A stretch of 37,568 nucleotides of DNA from Eggerthellaceae bacterium (lineage in GTDB: Bacteria > Actinomycetota > Coriobacteriia > Coriobacteriales > Eggerthellaceae). The notes beneath the pieces are model-generated. The model ran no database searches, was not told where the DNA came from, and saw only the letters and a list, made by a program, of their open reading frames with translations. The position numbers were made by a program, and so were the translations under genes. Positions 25,801-33,124 of the stretch are shown here, piece after piece (the stretch's first letter is position 1; every line of letters begins with the position of its first letter). The stretch covers positions 1 to 37,568 of the forward strand of contig JAFWJU010000015.1 in NCBI GenBank assembly GCA_017511465.1. Reading direction: 5' to 3'.

Positions 25801-25829
25801 ATTGCCGCATCGAAAACCCAATGCGGAAT
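25801..25829 (-). terminator. Possible terminator of the DUF559-like gene
   Basis: ATTGCCGCAT (25801-25810) can pair with ATGCGGAAT (25821-25829), leaving one bulged G. It lies 28 bases past the stop on the minus strand. There is no U-tract, so confidence is low. Confidence 0.3.
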
Positions 25830-25856
25830 GGCAACTAGTCATGACAGTATATTGGT

Positions 25857-26810
25857 CTACGCGGGCAGGTTTAACTCGCGGCGCAGTTGAAGATACTTTC
25901 CCTCCCATGACGTGGACCTACGCAACCGTACCCGCATGTAGTGGGCAACCTGTTCGCCTACCCGTATCGCTGCGTCGGGATCGTGAAAAACCTGCTTGTC
26001 AATCGGAAACAGGGCCCAGCCCATTGCAGCCAGCTCGTTTCGCCGTCGCTTGTCTTTGCTGAAATCCAGATGCCCCTCTTCGCCGTCGTATTCCATCGCT
26101 ACCTTGCGGAAACGGTCAACCAGATCGAGCGAGTAGGTGCTTTGAGCCATCATGCGGCTCAGCCTCCCAGCTCTCACATCGTAGTTCATGTCTGTGAACG
26201 GCAGAGATAGCCCTCCCCTGCTCAGCGGGTGACAATACACCAGTTTCATCTTGGTTTCGTAAGGCGATCCTGAATTTGGCATCACCCATCGCAAGGCCGA
26301 AAGAGCCTTCCTGCTTCCACGCGCACCTTCGTTTGCAATTACAAACGCCCGTAGCTTCGCTGGTGTGGTAAGAAACGCGGTTCTATCCTTGACCTTGGCA
26401 GTTTTGACATCGATGTAATACCGTGCGCACAGGTTCATGCCGATTTCTGCCAGCTGCACCTCGGTTGAAAATCGGGCCATGCGAAGATACGTGAACTCAG
26501 GCGTTGCCACAAACAGTCCCTCACGCAACGCGAAAAACGAGCCGGGCGTGAGCTCGGTTCGCATGTAACGACAAAGCAAGTCGTTAGTCCAACGTTTCCC
26601 CGACTCATCGTTCACCAGCAGCGAAATCGGCGGCGGGCCATAAAGCAAATTGCGAGTATTGAAAGCGCTGAGCCCTTCAAGCGTCGTCGAGCATTCGAGG
26701 AGGGGATTCTCATGCGTCTTGGATGACTCGGCACGGCTTGCCCAATCTCCGTGCATAAGCACATGAAGAGCGCTTTCGTCGGTAATCAGTATGTTGCCCT
26801 GGCCCGCCAT
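25857..26810 (-). CDS. Orphan protein with a DUF559/Vsr-like nuclease-fold C-terminus
   Basis: 317 residues, no signal peptide or membrane segment. The N-terminal half (about 1-175) contains a possible winged-helix-like segment followed by TPAKLRAFVIANEGARGSRKA. The C-terminal half resembles DUF559 and Vsr-type PD-(D/E)XK proteins: SPYETKMKL (Glu185), MEYDGEEGH (Glu240, Asp242, Glu244) and the downstream RRRNELAAMGWALFPI, like the family's DRxRDxxLxxxGW strand. This two-part layout (regulator-like N-terminus, nuclease-like C-terminus) recalls AbiEi-type or toxin-linked proteins, but no partner gene is adjacent. No clear ribosome binding site precedes the ATG at 26810. The role could be DNA repair, defence or regulation; I cannot decide. 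Confidence 0.75.
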   Translation of the reverse strand: MAGQGNILITDESALHVLMHGDWASRAESSKTHENPLLECSTTLEGLSAFNTRNLLYGPPPISLLVNDESGKRWTNDLLCRYMRTELTPGSFFALREGLFVATPEFTYLRMARFSTEVQLAEIGMNLCARYYIDVKTAKVKDRTAFLTTPAKLRAFVIANEGARGSRKALSALRWVMPNSGSPYETKMKLVYCHPLSRGGLSLPFTDMNYDVRAGRLSRMMAQSTYSLDLVDRFRKVAMEYDGEEGHLDFSKDKRRRNELAAMGWALFPIDKQVFHDPDAAIRVGEQVAHYMRVRLRRSTSWEGKYLQLRRELNLPA

Positions 26811-26961
26811 GGATTCAGGTTACAAGCCAAAGCTATCAGTGCAATCGGAGGCTGTTGACGGAGAAACCGTCGGTTTACAACGATGGAACGCGAGATTGCC
26901 CATCTTCTACCAGCACATTTGCGCGCCTTTTGCCCCGACGGACTACGTTCGCAAGTGCAGC

Positions 26962-27360
26962 CTATGCGCCCATGCCCGAATCATCTAGCAGCAGCTTGCG
27001 CGTGATGAAATTCCACAAAGCGACGATGATGGTCGCGCCGATCTTCACGATTAGGTAGTGGATGCCCAGCAACTCGACGCCGGCCCACATGCACCCATTG
27101 TTGATAAGCAGGCCGATGATGGAAAGGACGACGAAGATGATGAATTCCTTGCGGCGGCTCATGCCTTGCTTATGCGTGAACACGTAGCGCATCGACGCGA
27201 AGTAGTTGAACACGACCGAAACCGTGAAGCCTATCGTCGCGCTGACAAGGTAGTTGATGCCCAAAACCTCGGTGCAAAACGCGAGCAGGCCGTAGTCGAT
27301 GAAGAAGGCGATGAGGCCGACGACTCCGAACTTCATGAATTGTGCGATGAGGTGTTTCAT
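26962..27360 (-). CDS. GtrA-like small membrane protein
   Basis: 132 residues with four hydrophobic segments (about 9-30, 33-56, 72-94, 99-121). LIAQFMKFGVVGLIAFFIDYG and the later FNYFASMRYVF are the GtrA signature. Family members take part in polysaccharide or lipid-linked sugar translocation and are often near glycosyltransferases. The ATG at 27360 is chosen over one 8 codons upstream because AAAGG lies between them. It stands at the left edge of the surface-polysaccharide part of the window. Confidence 0.9.
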   Translation of the reverse strand: MKHLIAQFMKFGVVGLIAFFIDYGLLAFCTEVLGINYLVSATIGFTVSVVFNYFASMRYVFTHKQGMSRRKEFIIFVVLSIIGLLINNGCMWAGVELLGIHYLIVKIGATIIVALWNFITRKLLLDDSGMGA

Positions 27361-27659
27361 ACCGACCTTTGCGCATTCCCGCAACGACGCTCACAGATTA
27401 CCACTTTGCAAAGATGCCACTTAAAGTCGTGTCTGCATTAGCAATCCAAATCAAGAAATACCGCATAGCGCATGACGATGCGAACAGCGTGCCCGAAGCC
27501 TCATCATACTTCCCAAACTCGAGTATCGACGCGCAAAAAGCGGCCAAGCTCTATACTTGATATATTGACTTAGAGAATGAAGGGTCGTCGTGCAAGGGTT
27601 TTCGCGCAGAGCGAATCAATGACCGCTCATACGAAAATCGCCCAGAAAAGGAATGAGCA
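27361..27659. other. Divergent 299-base intergenic region
   Basis: Lies between the minus-strand GtrA-like gene and the plus-strand gene at 27660. Besides the possible GtrA promoter, a TATACT at about 27551-27556 (plus strand) could serve the 27660 gene, without a good -35. Nothing else is evident; the stretch is AT-richer than the housekeeping part. Confidence 0.5.
27395..27403 (-). promoter_or_regulatory. Possible extended -10 promoter of the GtrA-like gene
   Basis: On the minus strand TGG precedes TAATCT (27395-27400); transcription would start near 27388, leaving a 28-base leader that holds the ribosome binding site. The -35 is poor. Confidence 0.35.
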
Positions 27660-28547
27660 ATGGTTCAAAACAATTCCGCGAACCTGAATGCGTTGAATAG
27701 CAACATCTATTTCATAATCGACGACTCTAACAGCCATTGCGGCCTCACCGATAGGTTGAAAGCGGCTGTGGGACTCTGCTACGTTGCCCGTCAAAACAAC
27801 ATCGGATTCAAATTCATACATCGGGCGGGTTTCGATTTGAGAGACTACCTCGAGCCCAACGTGATTCCGTGGTCCGCTGAGCTTTCCGACATCGCTCGAT
27901 TGCCGTGGAAAACCCGAAGAATCGAATATAGGCCACCGCTTGACAGCTTTCCCAAGTTCAAGGCGAACATGCAATACATATGCAAACGCTATATCGGAAA
28001 GAACATCATCGAAATGACGAACGTCCCAGATTGGCAATCAGTCTGGCGAAAACTATTCTGGGATATGTTCACTCCAAGCCAAATTGTCAAGGATGCTCTA
28101 GCGCATTCTGGCTTGCCCGATCGTTACGTTATCGTCAACGCGCGGTTCATAAACTCTCTCGGCATGATTGAAGAGACCAACTACAACGCTCCCCTGCCCG
28201 ACGATATGCAAGCTAAGCTCATTGATGCAGTGCTCGCAAAGGCGGCTGAATGCGAAGCGCAGTCCGACGTGCCGGCTATTCTTTACTCCGACAGCATTCG
28301 GTTTCTGGACATCGCAGCAAATCGCGGGTTCCACACGATTAGCCCCAAAGGCATCGGAAACATGATGAACAGCAACGCCGATGAATCTGTCAACCTGCAA
28401 TCGTTCGTTGGCATGTTTCAAATTGCGCAAGCTGACAAGGTGTATTCCATCTTGAATATGGAAGGGTTCCCCGAAGGAAGCCTGTACAAAACCCAATATC
28501 CCCGATACGCGGCTATTATCGGGAACCGCCCGTTTATCAGGCTGTGA
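27660..28547 (+). CDS. Putative glycosyltransferase of a fucosyltransferase/NodZ-like type
   Basis: 295 residues, cytoplasmic by composition. HCGLTDRLKAAVGLCYVARQ near residue 27 resembles the N-terminal donor-loop block of GT-B fucosyltransferase-like proteins (G-x-x-D-R-L). A middle segment (about 150-215) and FLDIAANRGFHTISPKGIGN, then LQSFVGMFQIAQADKVYSI, fit a C-terminal Rossmann half with a residue set that binds a nucleotide sugar. AGGA lies 8 bases before the ATG. It is the only intact plus-strand glycan gene here and is convergent with rfbC. Family naming is tentative; no catalytic residue can be fixed from reading alone. It could decorate a rhamnose-containing polymer. Confidence 0.6.
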   Translation: MVQNNSANLNALNSNIYFIIDDSNSHCGLTDRLKAAVGLCYVARQNNIGFKFIHRAGFDLRDYLEPNVIPWSAELSDIARLPWKTRRIEYRPPLDSFPKFKANMQYICKRYIGKNIIEMTNVPDWQSVWRKLFWDMFTPSQIVKDALAHSGLPDRYVIVNARFINSLGMIEETNYNAPLPDDMQAKLIDAVLAKAAECEAQSDVPAILYSDSIRFLDIAANRGFHTISPKGIGNMMNSNADESVNLQSFVGMFQIAQADKVYSILNMEGFPEGSLYKTQYPRYAAIIGNRPFIRL

Positions 28548-28586
28548 GCGGCAGCCTGCGATTCGCCAATGCGGAATAGATACGGC

Positions 28587-29174
28587 TTAGGCACGCATTT
28601 CAAATGGCGGATGATTGCAATCCTTGCTTGAAATAATCAGCTTCGTTGAATCGAATGTGGAATCGCCCTGCAGCGGCGGCCATTCGATGCCAAGGGCAGG
28701 ATCGTTCCACATAATTCCGCCCTCGTCATCTGGCTGATAGGCTTCATCGCACTTGTAACAGAGCTCTGCACTTTCGCTGAGCACCAAGTATCCATGGGCA
28801 AACCCGCGTGGGATGAAAAGCTGGCGTCGATTGCTTGCCGAAAGGTGCACTTCCTCCCATTTGCCATACGTTGGGCTTCCGGGACGCAAATCGACAGCGA
28901 CATCGAACACGTCGCCCTTAATTACGCGCACGAGCTTTGCTTGAGGACGCTTAATTTGATAATGCATGCCACGTAAAACACCACGCACGCTCGCGACATG
29001 GTTATCCTGCACGAACTCGCATGCTATCCCGCCCGCTTCGAAATCGGAGCGCTTGTAAGTTTCGATGAAGCTGCCGCGTGCATCTTCATAAGATACGGCA
29101 TCCACCATGATGACGCCCGAAATCGAAGTCTCGACGAACGTGAAGTTGCCTGAAACGGTTGAATCCCATTGCAC
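28587..29174 (-). CDS. rfbC: dTDP-4-dehydrorhamnose 3,5-epimerase, GTG start
   Basis: Cupin enzyme converting dTDP-4-dehydro-6-deoxyglucose to dTDP-4-dehydrorhamnose, the third step to dTDP-L-rhamnose. The 195-residue protein has EDARGSFIETYKRSDF (sugar-nucleotide contact), catalytic His71 in LRGMHYQI, KLVRVIKGDVFDVAVDLR, and RQLFIPRGFAHGYLVLSE. The GTG at 29174 has AGGAGG 8 bases upstream, located within the end of rfbD, so the two genes are coupled. The N-terminus is about 12 residues longer than usual. Followed 40 bases later by the convergent end of the plus-strand gene. Confidence 0.95.
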   Translation of the reverse strand: MQWDSTVSGNFTFVETSISGVIMVDAVSYEDARGSFIETYKRSDFEAGGIACEFVQDNHVASVRGVLRGMHYQIKRPQAKLVRVIKGDVFDVAVDLRPGSPTYGKWEEVHLSASNRRQLFIPRGFAHGYLVLSESAELCYKCDEAYQPDDEGGIMWNDPALGIEWPPLQGDSTFDSTKLIISSKDCNHPPFEMRA

Positions 29175-29178
29175 CGCT

Positions 29179-30084
29179 TTAGCCTCCTAGAGTATCCAAA
29201 TTGGCAATATAGTCCGCTAACGCTTCTTGCCATGGACGCATCTTTATACCAACTGTCTTGTTCAGACGCTTGTTATCCAACGATGAGTATATCGGCCGGC
29301 ACGCCGAATCAGGTACGCGGCGCTTGTACTCAATTGTCGTGATGGGCTCTCGCTCGCATTCCACACCTGCCATATCGAGCGCGGCACACGTGAAATCAAA
29401 CCAACTGCATGACCCTTCATTGACGCAATGCCAGACACCGTATTCATCGGTGAGCGCTATGCGCAACACCGAAAGCGCCAAATCGTTGGCGGAAGTGGGG
29501 TTTCCATACTGGTCGTTGACAACCGAGACCCTGCCATGCTCTCTGGCAATGCGCAGCATTGTTTTCACGATATTGCTTCCCACGTAACCGTACAGCCATG
29601 CCGTCCTGATAATGTGCGTTCGCTTGCACGAATCAAGCGCGAGCAGCTCTCCGGCAAGTTTCGAGCGTCCATACGCCGATAAAGGCCCGACGGGGTCGTT
29701 CTCGCTTTGCGGAGCCGGCACGTTACCGGGAAACACGTAATTGGTCGAAATGTGCACAAACGTCGATTCACGTGCTTCGCAGGCGCGCGCCAGGTACATG
29801 GGCCCAAGTGCATTCACCTTTAACGTTGCAGCTTCGTCAACTTCGCATTTATCCACATTGGTAGCTGCTGCGCAGTTTATGACGAGATCGTAGCGATCCG
29901 TCTTTTGAAACCACGCCGAAACCGCCTGATCGTCCGTTATATCAAGGCCTTTGTGGTCGGCATAATCTACGCATGCCCCCTCGTATGCACTCGGCACTGG
30001 GCCCGATTCGGCATTCATGGTCGCAAGGCACCGCCTGAGTTCGTTGCCCAGCTGACCGTGGGACCCAGTTACAAGAATCCTCAT
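29179..30084 (-). CDS. rfbD: dTDP-4-dehydrorhamnose reductase
   Basis: Short-chain-type NADPH enzyme that makes dTDP-L-rhamnose. GSHGQLG is the nucleotide-binding glycine motif at the N-terminus; NCAAATNVDKCEVDE, ISTNYVFPG and the catalytic YGRSK are diagnostic. 301 residues from the ATG at 30084, which gives the family start MRILVTGSHG. An in-frame GTG at 30093 has AAGGTG upstream and may be the true start, adding three residues. It overlaps the rfbC ribosome binding site. rfbA and rfbB, needed for the first two steps, are not in the window. Confidence 0.95.
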   Translation of the reverse strand: MRILVTGSHGQLGNELRRCLATMNAESGPVPSAYEGACVDYADHKGLDITDDQAVSAWFQKTDRYDLVINCAAATNVDKCEVDEAATLKVNALGPMYLARACEARESTFVHISTNYVFPGNVPAPQSENDPVGPLSAYGRSKLAGELLALDSCKRTHIIRTAWLYGYVGSNIVKTMLRIAREHGRVSVVNDQYGNPTSANDLALSVLRIALTDEYGVWHCVNEGSCSWFDFTCAALDMAGVECEREPITTIEYKRRVPDSACRPIYSSLDNKRLNKTVGIKMRPWQEALADYIANLDTLGG

Positions 30085-30177
30085 ACTTGCCACATTCACC
30101 TTCAAAACCCTTCCAGCAAAAAGGAGGGCTTTCCCGCTTTTTCGATTCGCGTGCGATATCTATCAGCGCTTCTAAGC

Positions 30178-30205
30178 ATTTTACCAGCGTGATCGCATTC
30201 TCTAA
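30178..30205 (-). promoter_or_regulatory. Candidate promoter of rfbD-rfbC
   Basis: On the minus strand TTAGAG (30200-30205), a 16-base spacer ending TGG, then TAAAAT (30178-30183; five of six to consensus with an extended TGn). The leader would be about 85-90 bases. Confidence 0.45.
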
Positions 30206-30313
30206 TCTATTATCTATGACTAATAATCTGGTTGTATGGTTTGCTAAAAGGTTGCTCCTGTTACCTCTTTGGCAAAGACTAGCATCATGCCCTTTTTGAA
30301 AGCTGATACGCGT

Positions 30314-31394
30314 ATGTCTAACGCTTCGAAAAAAAGATATCGTCATCATAGCGAAATCTTTTCGTGCATATGGCGATTCGGAGCGGGTCCTTCGCTGCTC
30401 GCGAACGAATGGATTCAATGCAGCCACCGCATCACGGCAATCATCATGAGGGATGACGATGCTAAACCCGTTTATCAGACAAGTCATTCCATGCGACGTA
30501 TCTACGCTCCAAACCGTTCGAAAACCCGAATAATCAGGGTGTTGTCGGAGCATCGCTGGCTTATGAGCGTGCTGAGAGGCATGCCAAACGCAATCGTGAT
30601 AGCTTTTTCTCCTGGCATGATAGTCAAGTGCGGGTTTCTCTCGTTGTGGACAAGCAACAAGATAATCTACTCGGAAAAACCGATCCGACCAAAAGTCCTG
30701 CGAGCAAAGTGCTAAGAGCGCTGCGTACATGGGCGCTCGGACGTGTGGATGTCTGCGTATTCCAAACCGCATTTGTAAAAGATTTATTTACGCAAAGAAT
30801 CCGACACAAGAGCGTTATCATCCCCAACCCAATTAGCCCGAATCTCCCCCTCCCCACAAGGGCACACGCACGAAGGCGATTGTGTTGGCCTGCCGTCTAA
30901 CTCATCAGAAAAACATTCCCATGTCCATTGAGGCGTTTACAAAGCTTCATGAGGACCATCCCGATTACGTGTTCGACATATATGGCGAAGGAAAGTTGTA
31001 TGGCGAACTCGCGAGCCTTATTGAGAGCAAAGGACTCGGCGAAAACGTATGGCTGCATGGTTTCGAAGAACGCATTCACGAAAAGATGAACAAGGCCACA
31101 ATGTTCGTTTCGACTTCCGACTTTGAAGGCGTGTCCAATTCGATGCTTGAGGCAATTGCGCTTGGAGTGCCTTCGATTGTGACCGATTGTCCTGTAGGCG
31201 GCGCAAGGGAAGTAGTTCAAGACAACATTAACGGACTTCTTGTTCCCGTCGGAGATGTTGATGCATGCTATCACGCCATGAAGCGCATCATCGAAGAGCC
31301 CCGACTTGCCGAGAGCCTATCCGCCGAAGCGGTGATAATCCGCGAACGGCTAACCATGGACGTGATAGCGCAGCGATGGATTGACCTTATGTGA
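30314..31394 (+). pseudogene. Frameshifted GT4-family glycosyltransferase remnant
   Basis: Joining pieces from changing frames gives a normal GT4 protein. DIVIIAKSFRAYGDSERV (from 30336) is followed, one frame over, by LLANEWIQCSHRITAIIM (from 30392). Next come DPTKSPASKVLRALRTWALG and KSVIIPNPISPN (about 30670-30840) and, in a further frame, IVLACRLTHQKNIPM, GEGKLYGELASLIESKGLG and the donor-site block STSDFEGVSNSMLEAIALG (30870-31394). Lesions: an extra base in an A7 run near 30329-30335; a lost base near 30390; a lost A in the A5 run near 30675; a lost base near 30855. Three of these shifts fit single-base losses. The true gene would make a cytoplasmic glycosyltransferase of the polysaccharide cluster. 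Flanking genes are intact, so general sequencing error is unlikely. Confidence 0.85.
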
Positions 31395-31406
31395 TGCGGG
31401 CGATCA

Positions 31407-32147
31407 GTGTTGAATGCCGTCAAAACAATCAGCGCCGATAAAACCACTGTCCTAATTGCGGGTGCAGCAGACTTCATCGGCGCGAACCTTGGCGTGCGAC
31501 TGCTCGAAGACTCTGCGTGCAACTGCATTGTCGGCGTAGACAACATGAGCGACTATTACGACCCCACACTTAAAAAAGGCGCGCTTGAGCAATATCGGCA
31601 ATGCGGCTTCTGCAAGCTCGACATCCTGGCAGTTCGTCGAAGAATCCATTGCCGACAAGCAAGCGATTGAAGCGGTTTTCACGCGAACTCATCCAACCAT
31701 TGTCGTCATTTGGCCGCTTAAGCGGGCGTGCGCTATAGTATCGACCATCCCGATGCTTATATCGAAAGCAACATCGTTGGCTTCTTCAACATCTTGGAGG
31801 CATGCCGGCATTATCCCGTCGAGCATCTCGTGTATGCATCAAGCTCGTCTGTTTATGGCAACAATGCCCAAGCGCCGTTTTCAACAGATGCCAAAACCGA
31901 TGAGCCCATAAGCCTTTACGCCGCGACGAAGAAAAGCGACGAGCTGTTCGCTCATGCATACAGCGCGCTATACAGCACCCCAACAACGAGTTTGCGTTTC
32001 TTCACGGTGTATGGACCCTATGGGCGTCCCGACATGTTCGTTTATTCCGCTACTGAAAAGCTTTTGGCGGGAAAGCCGATTCAGCTGTACGGCGGTGGTT
32101 TATGTCGGCGCGATTTCACGAACATCGACGATATCGTGGAAGGCGTC
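31407..32147 (+). pseudogene. Broken NAD-dependent sugar-nucleotide epimerase, 3' end lost
   Basis: Remnant of an extended short-chain UDP-sugar epimerase of the GalE/uronate 4-epimerase type. The first part (GTG start at 31407) shows VLIAGAADFIGANLGVRLL, where the usual GxxGxxG has lost a glycine, and VGVDNMSDYYDP. A frame change near 31620-31640 leads to WQFVEESIADKQAIEAVF; another near 31708 restores the first frame, where TAA (31719-31721) replaces the Gln of the expected LAAQAGVRYS. The rest is readable: SIDHPDAYIESNIVGF, ASSSSVYG, YAATKKSDE (catalytic Y-x-x-x-K) and FFTVYGPYGRPDMF. At about 32147, after DDIVEGV, the epimerase ends and the frame runs directly into ABC-transporter sequence. 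Confidence 0.85.
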
Positions 32148-33067
32148 GGCATCGTCTCGAACTCGGTGAGCTATGCTCATTATTTCGAGGGTTCGTTCAA
32201 CCGCGTCGAGGAAATCGACCGTCAGCTTGTCACTGAAGGGGAAGACGATCACGCTCCCGTCAAAGATCCTGAGCCACTTGTTTTCACAGAGGACATCAGG
32301 CTTGAAAACATCCGATACGCGTATCCCACAGGCGATAAGCCCGTGCTCGATGGCGCCAACATGACAATACCCCGCAACAAATCAGTTGGCATCGTCGGTT
32401 CATCGGGTGCCGGCAAGACAACGCTCGTCGACGTGATGCTAGGCTTGCTCGAAGCCCAAAGCGGCACGATGCGCATCGATGGCGAGAAGGTTGACCCAAC
32501 ATGCCGCTCTTGGCAACGCCTGTTCGCGTACATCCCCGAAAACGTGTTCATGCTGACAGGATCCATCTTCGACAACGTGGTTTTCGGACAAGTGGAGCCA
32601 TGCGACAACGTTAACGTGCGCGAACGCGTTTGGGCTGCGCTTGAAACGGCGCAACTTGCGGATTTCGTCCAAACGCTCGAGAGGGGTTTCGACACCGAAA
32701 TCGGTGAAGCTGGCGTCAGACTTTCCGGTGGGCAAATCCAGCGACTTGGCATCGCAAGAGCGCTGTTCTCGGATGCTCCCATCTTGGTTCTCGATGAAGC
32801 CACCTCGGCGCTTGACTACGATGCCGAGGAAGCGCTCATGGAAGTCGTGACGAACTTACGCGGGAAAAGACGCTAGTCATCATAGCCCATCGACTGGTAA
32901 CAATAGAAAACTGCGATGTTGTTTACCGCGTGGAAGACGGAACTGTCGACATTGCACGGAAAGAGACACTCCTGCATGTGAAAAACCATAGCTACGAGCT
33001 GACAACCTCAAAAAGAACCCATTATTCACAAACGATTAAGCGACATACATCGCCACATAATGACTAA
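32148..33067 (+). pseudogene. ABC exporter remnant (nucleotide-binding half), fused and frameshifted
   Basis: Only the end of the membrane part (SYAHYFEGSFNRVEEID) and the ATPase half of an MsbA-like exporter remain, so the transporter cannot work. Present are LENIRYAYPTGDKPVLDGAN, Walker A GSSGAGKTT, the LSGGQIQRLGIARAL signature and Walker B ILVLDEATSALD. Near 32865-32868 one A is missing (AAAA where AAAAA is needed), which stops the open frame at 32876. One frame over, the expected EKTLVIIAHRLVTIENCDVV H-loop continues to a TAA at 33065-33067. The protein probably exported lipid-linked glycans or was a flippase. The upstream join to the epimerase implies a deletion or recombination. Confidence 0.85.
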
Positions 33068-33097
33068 CGGGCGGCAACATCATCGTTGCCGCCCGTT
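33066..33097. terminator. Bidirectional terminator between convergent genes
   Basis: A perfect 13-base stem AACGGGCGGCAAC / GTTGCCGCCCGTT with loop ATCATC. On the plus strand it ends in TTTT; on the minus strand it is followed by AGTCATTATG. It serves the plus-strand ABC remnant and the minus-strand lectin/transpeptidase gene. Confidence 0.8.
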
Positions 33098-33124
33098 TTG
33101 GTCTCCGAAAGGCTTTTAAAAGCT

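Larger units (their letters stand above)
25284..25856. other. 573-base gene-free region
   Basis: No convincing gene. Short frames exist on both strands (for example 25422-25685) but lack family similarity and codon bias. The promoter of the fsa operon should lie near 25284-25440; I could not pick a convincing one. A TTGACA at 25489-25494 (plus strand) has no matching -10. The region holds the inverted repeat at 25613-25686 and a hairpin at 25801-25829. Confidence 0.6.

Noticed and set aside
31728..32876. A genuine epimerase-ABC fusion enzyme
   Set aside because: Both halves lack essential domains, and both upstream and downstream pieces continue in other frames, as expected for pseudogenes.
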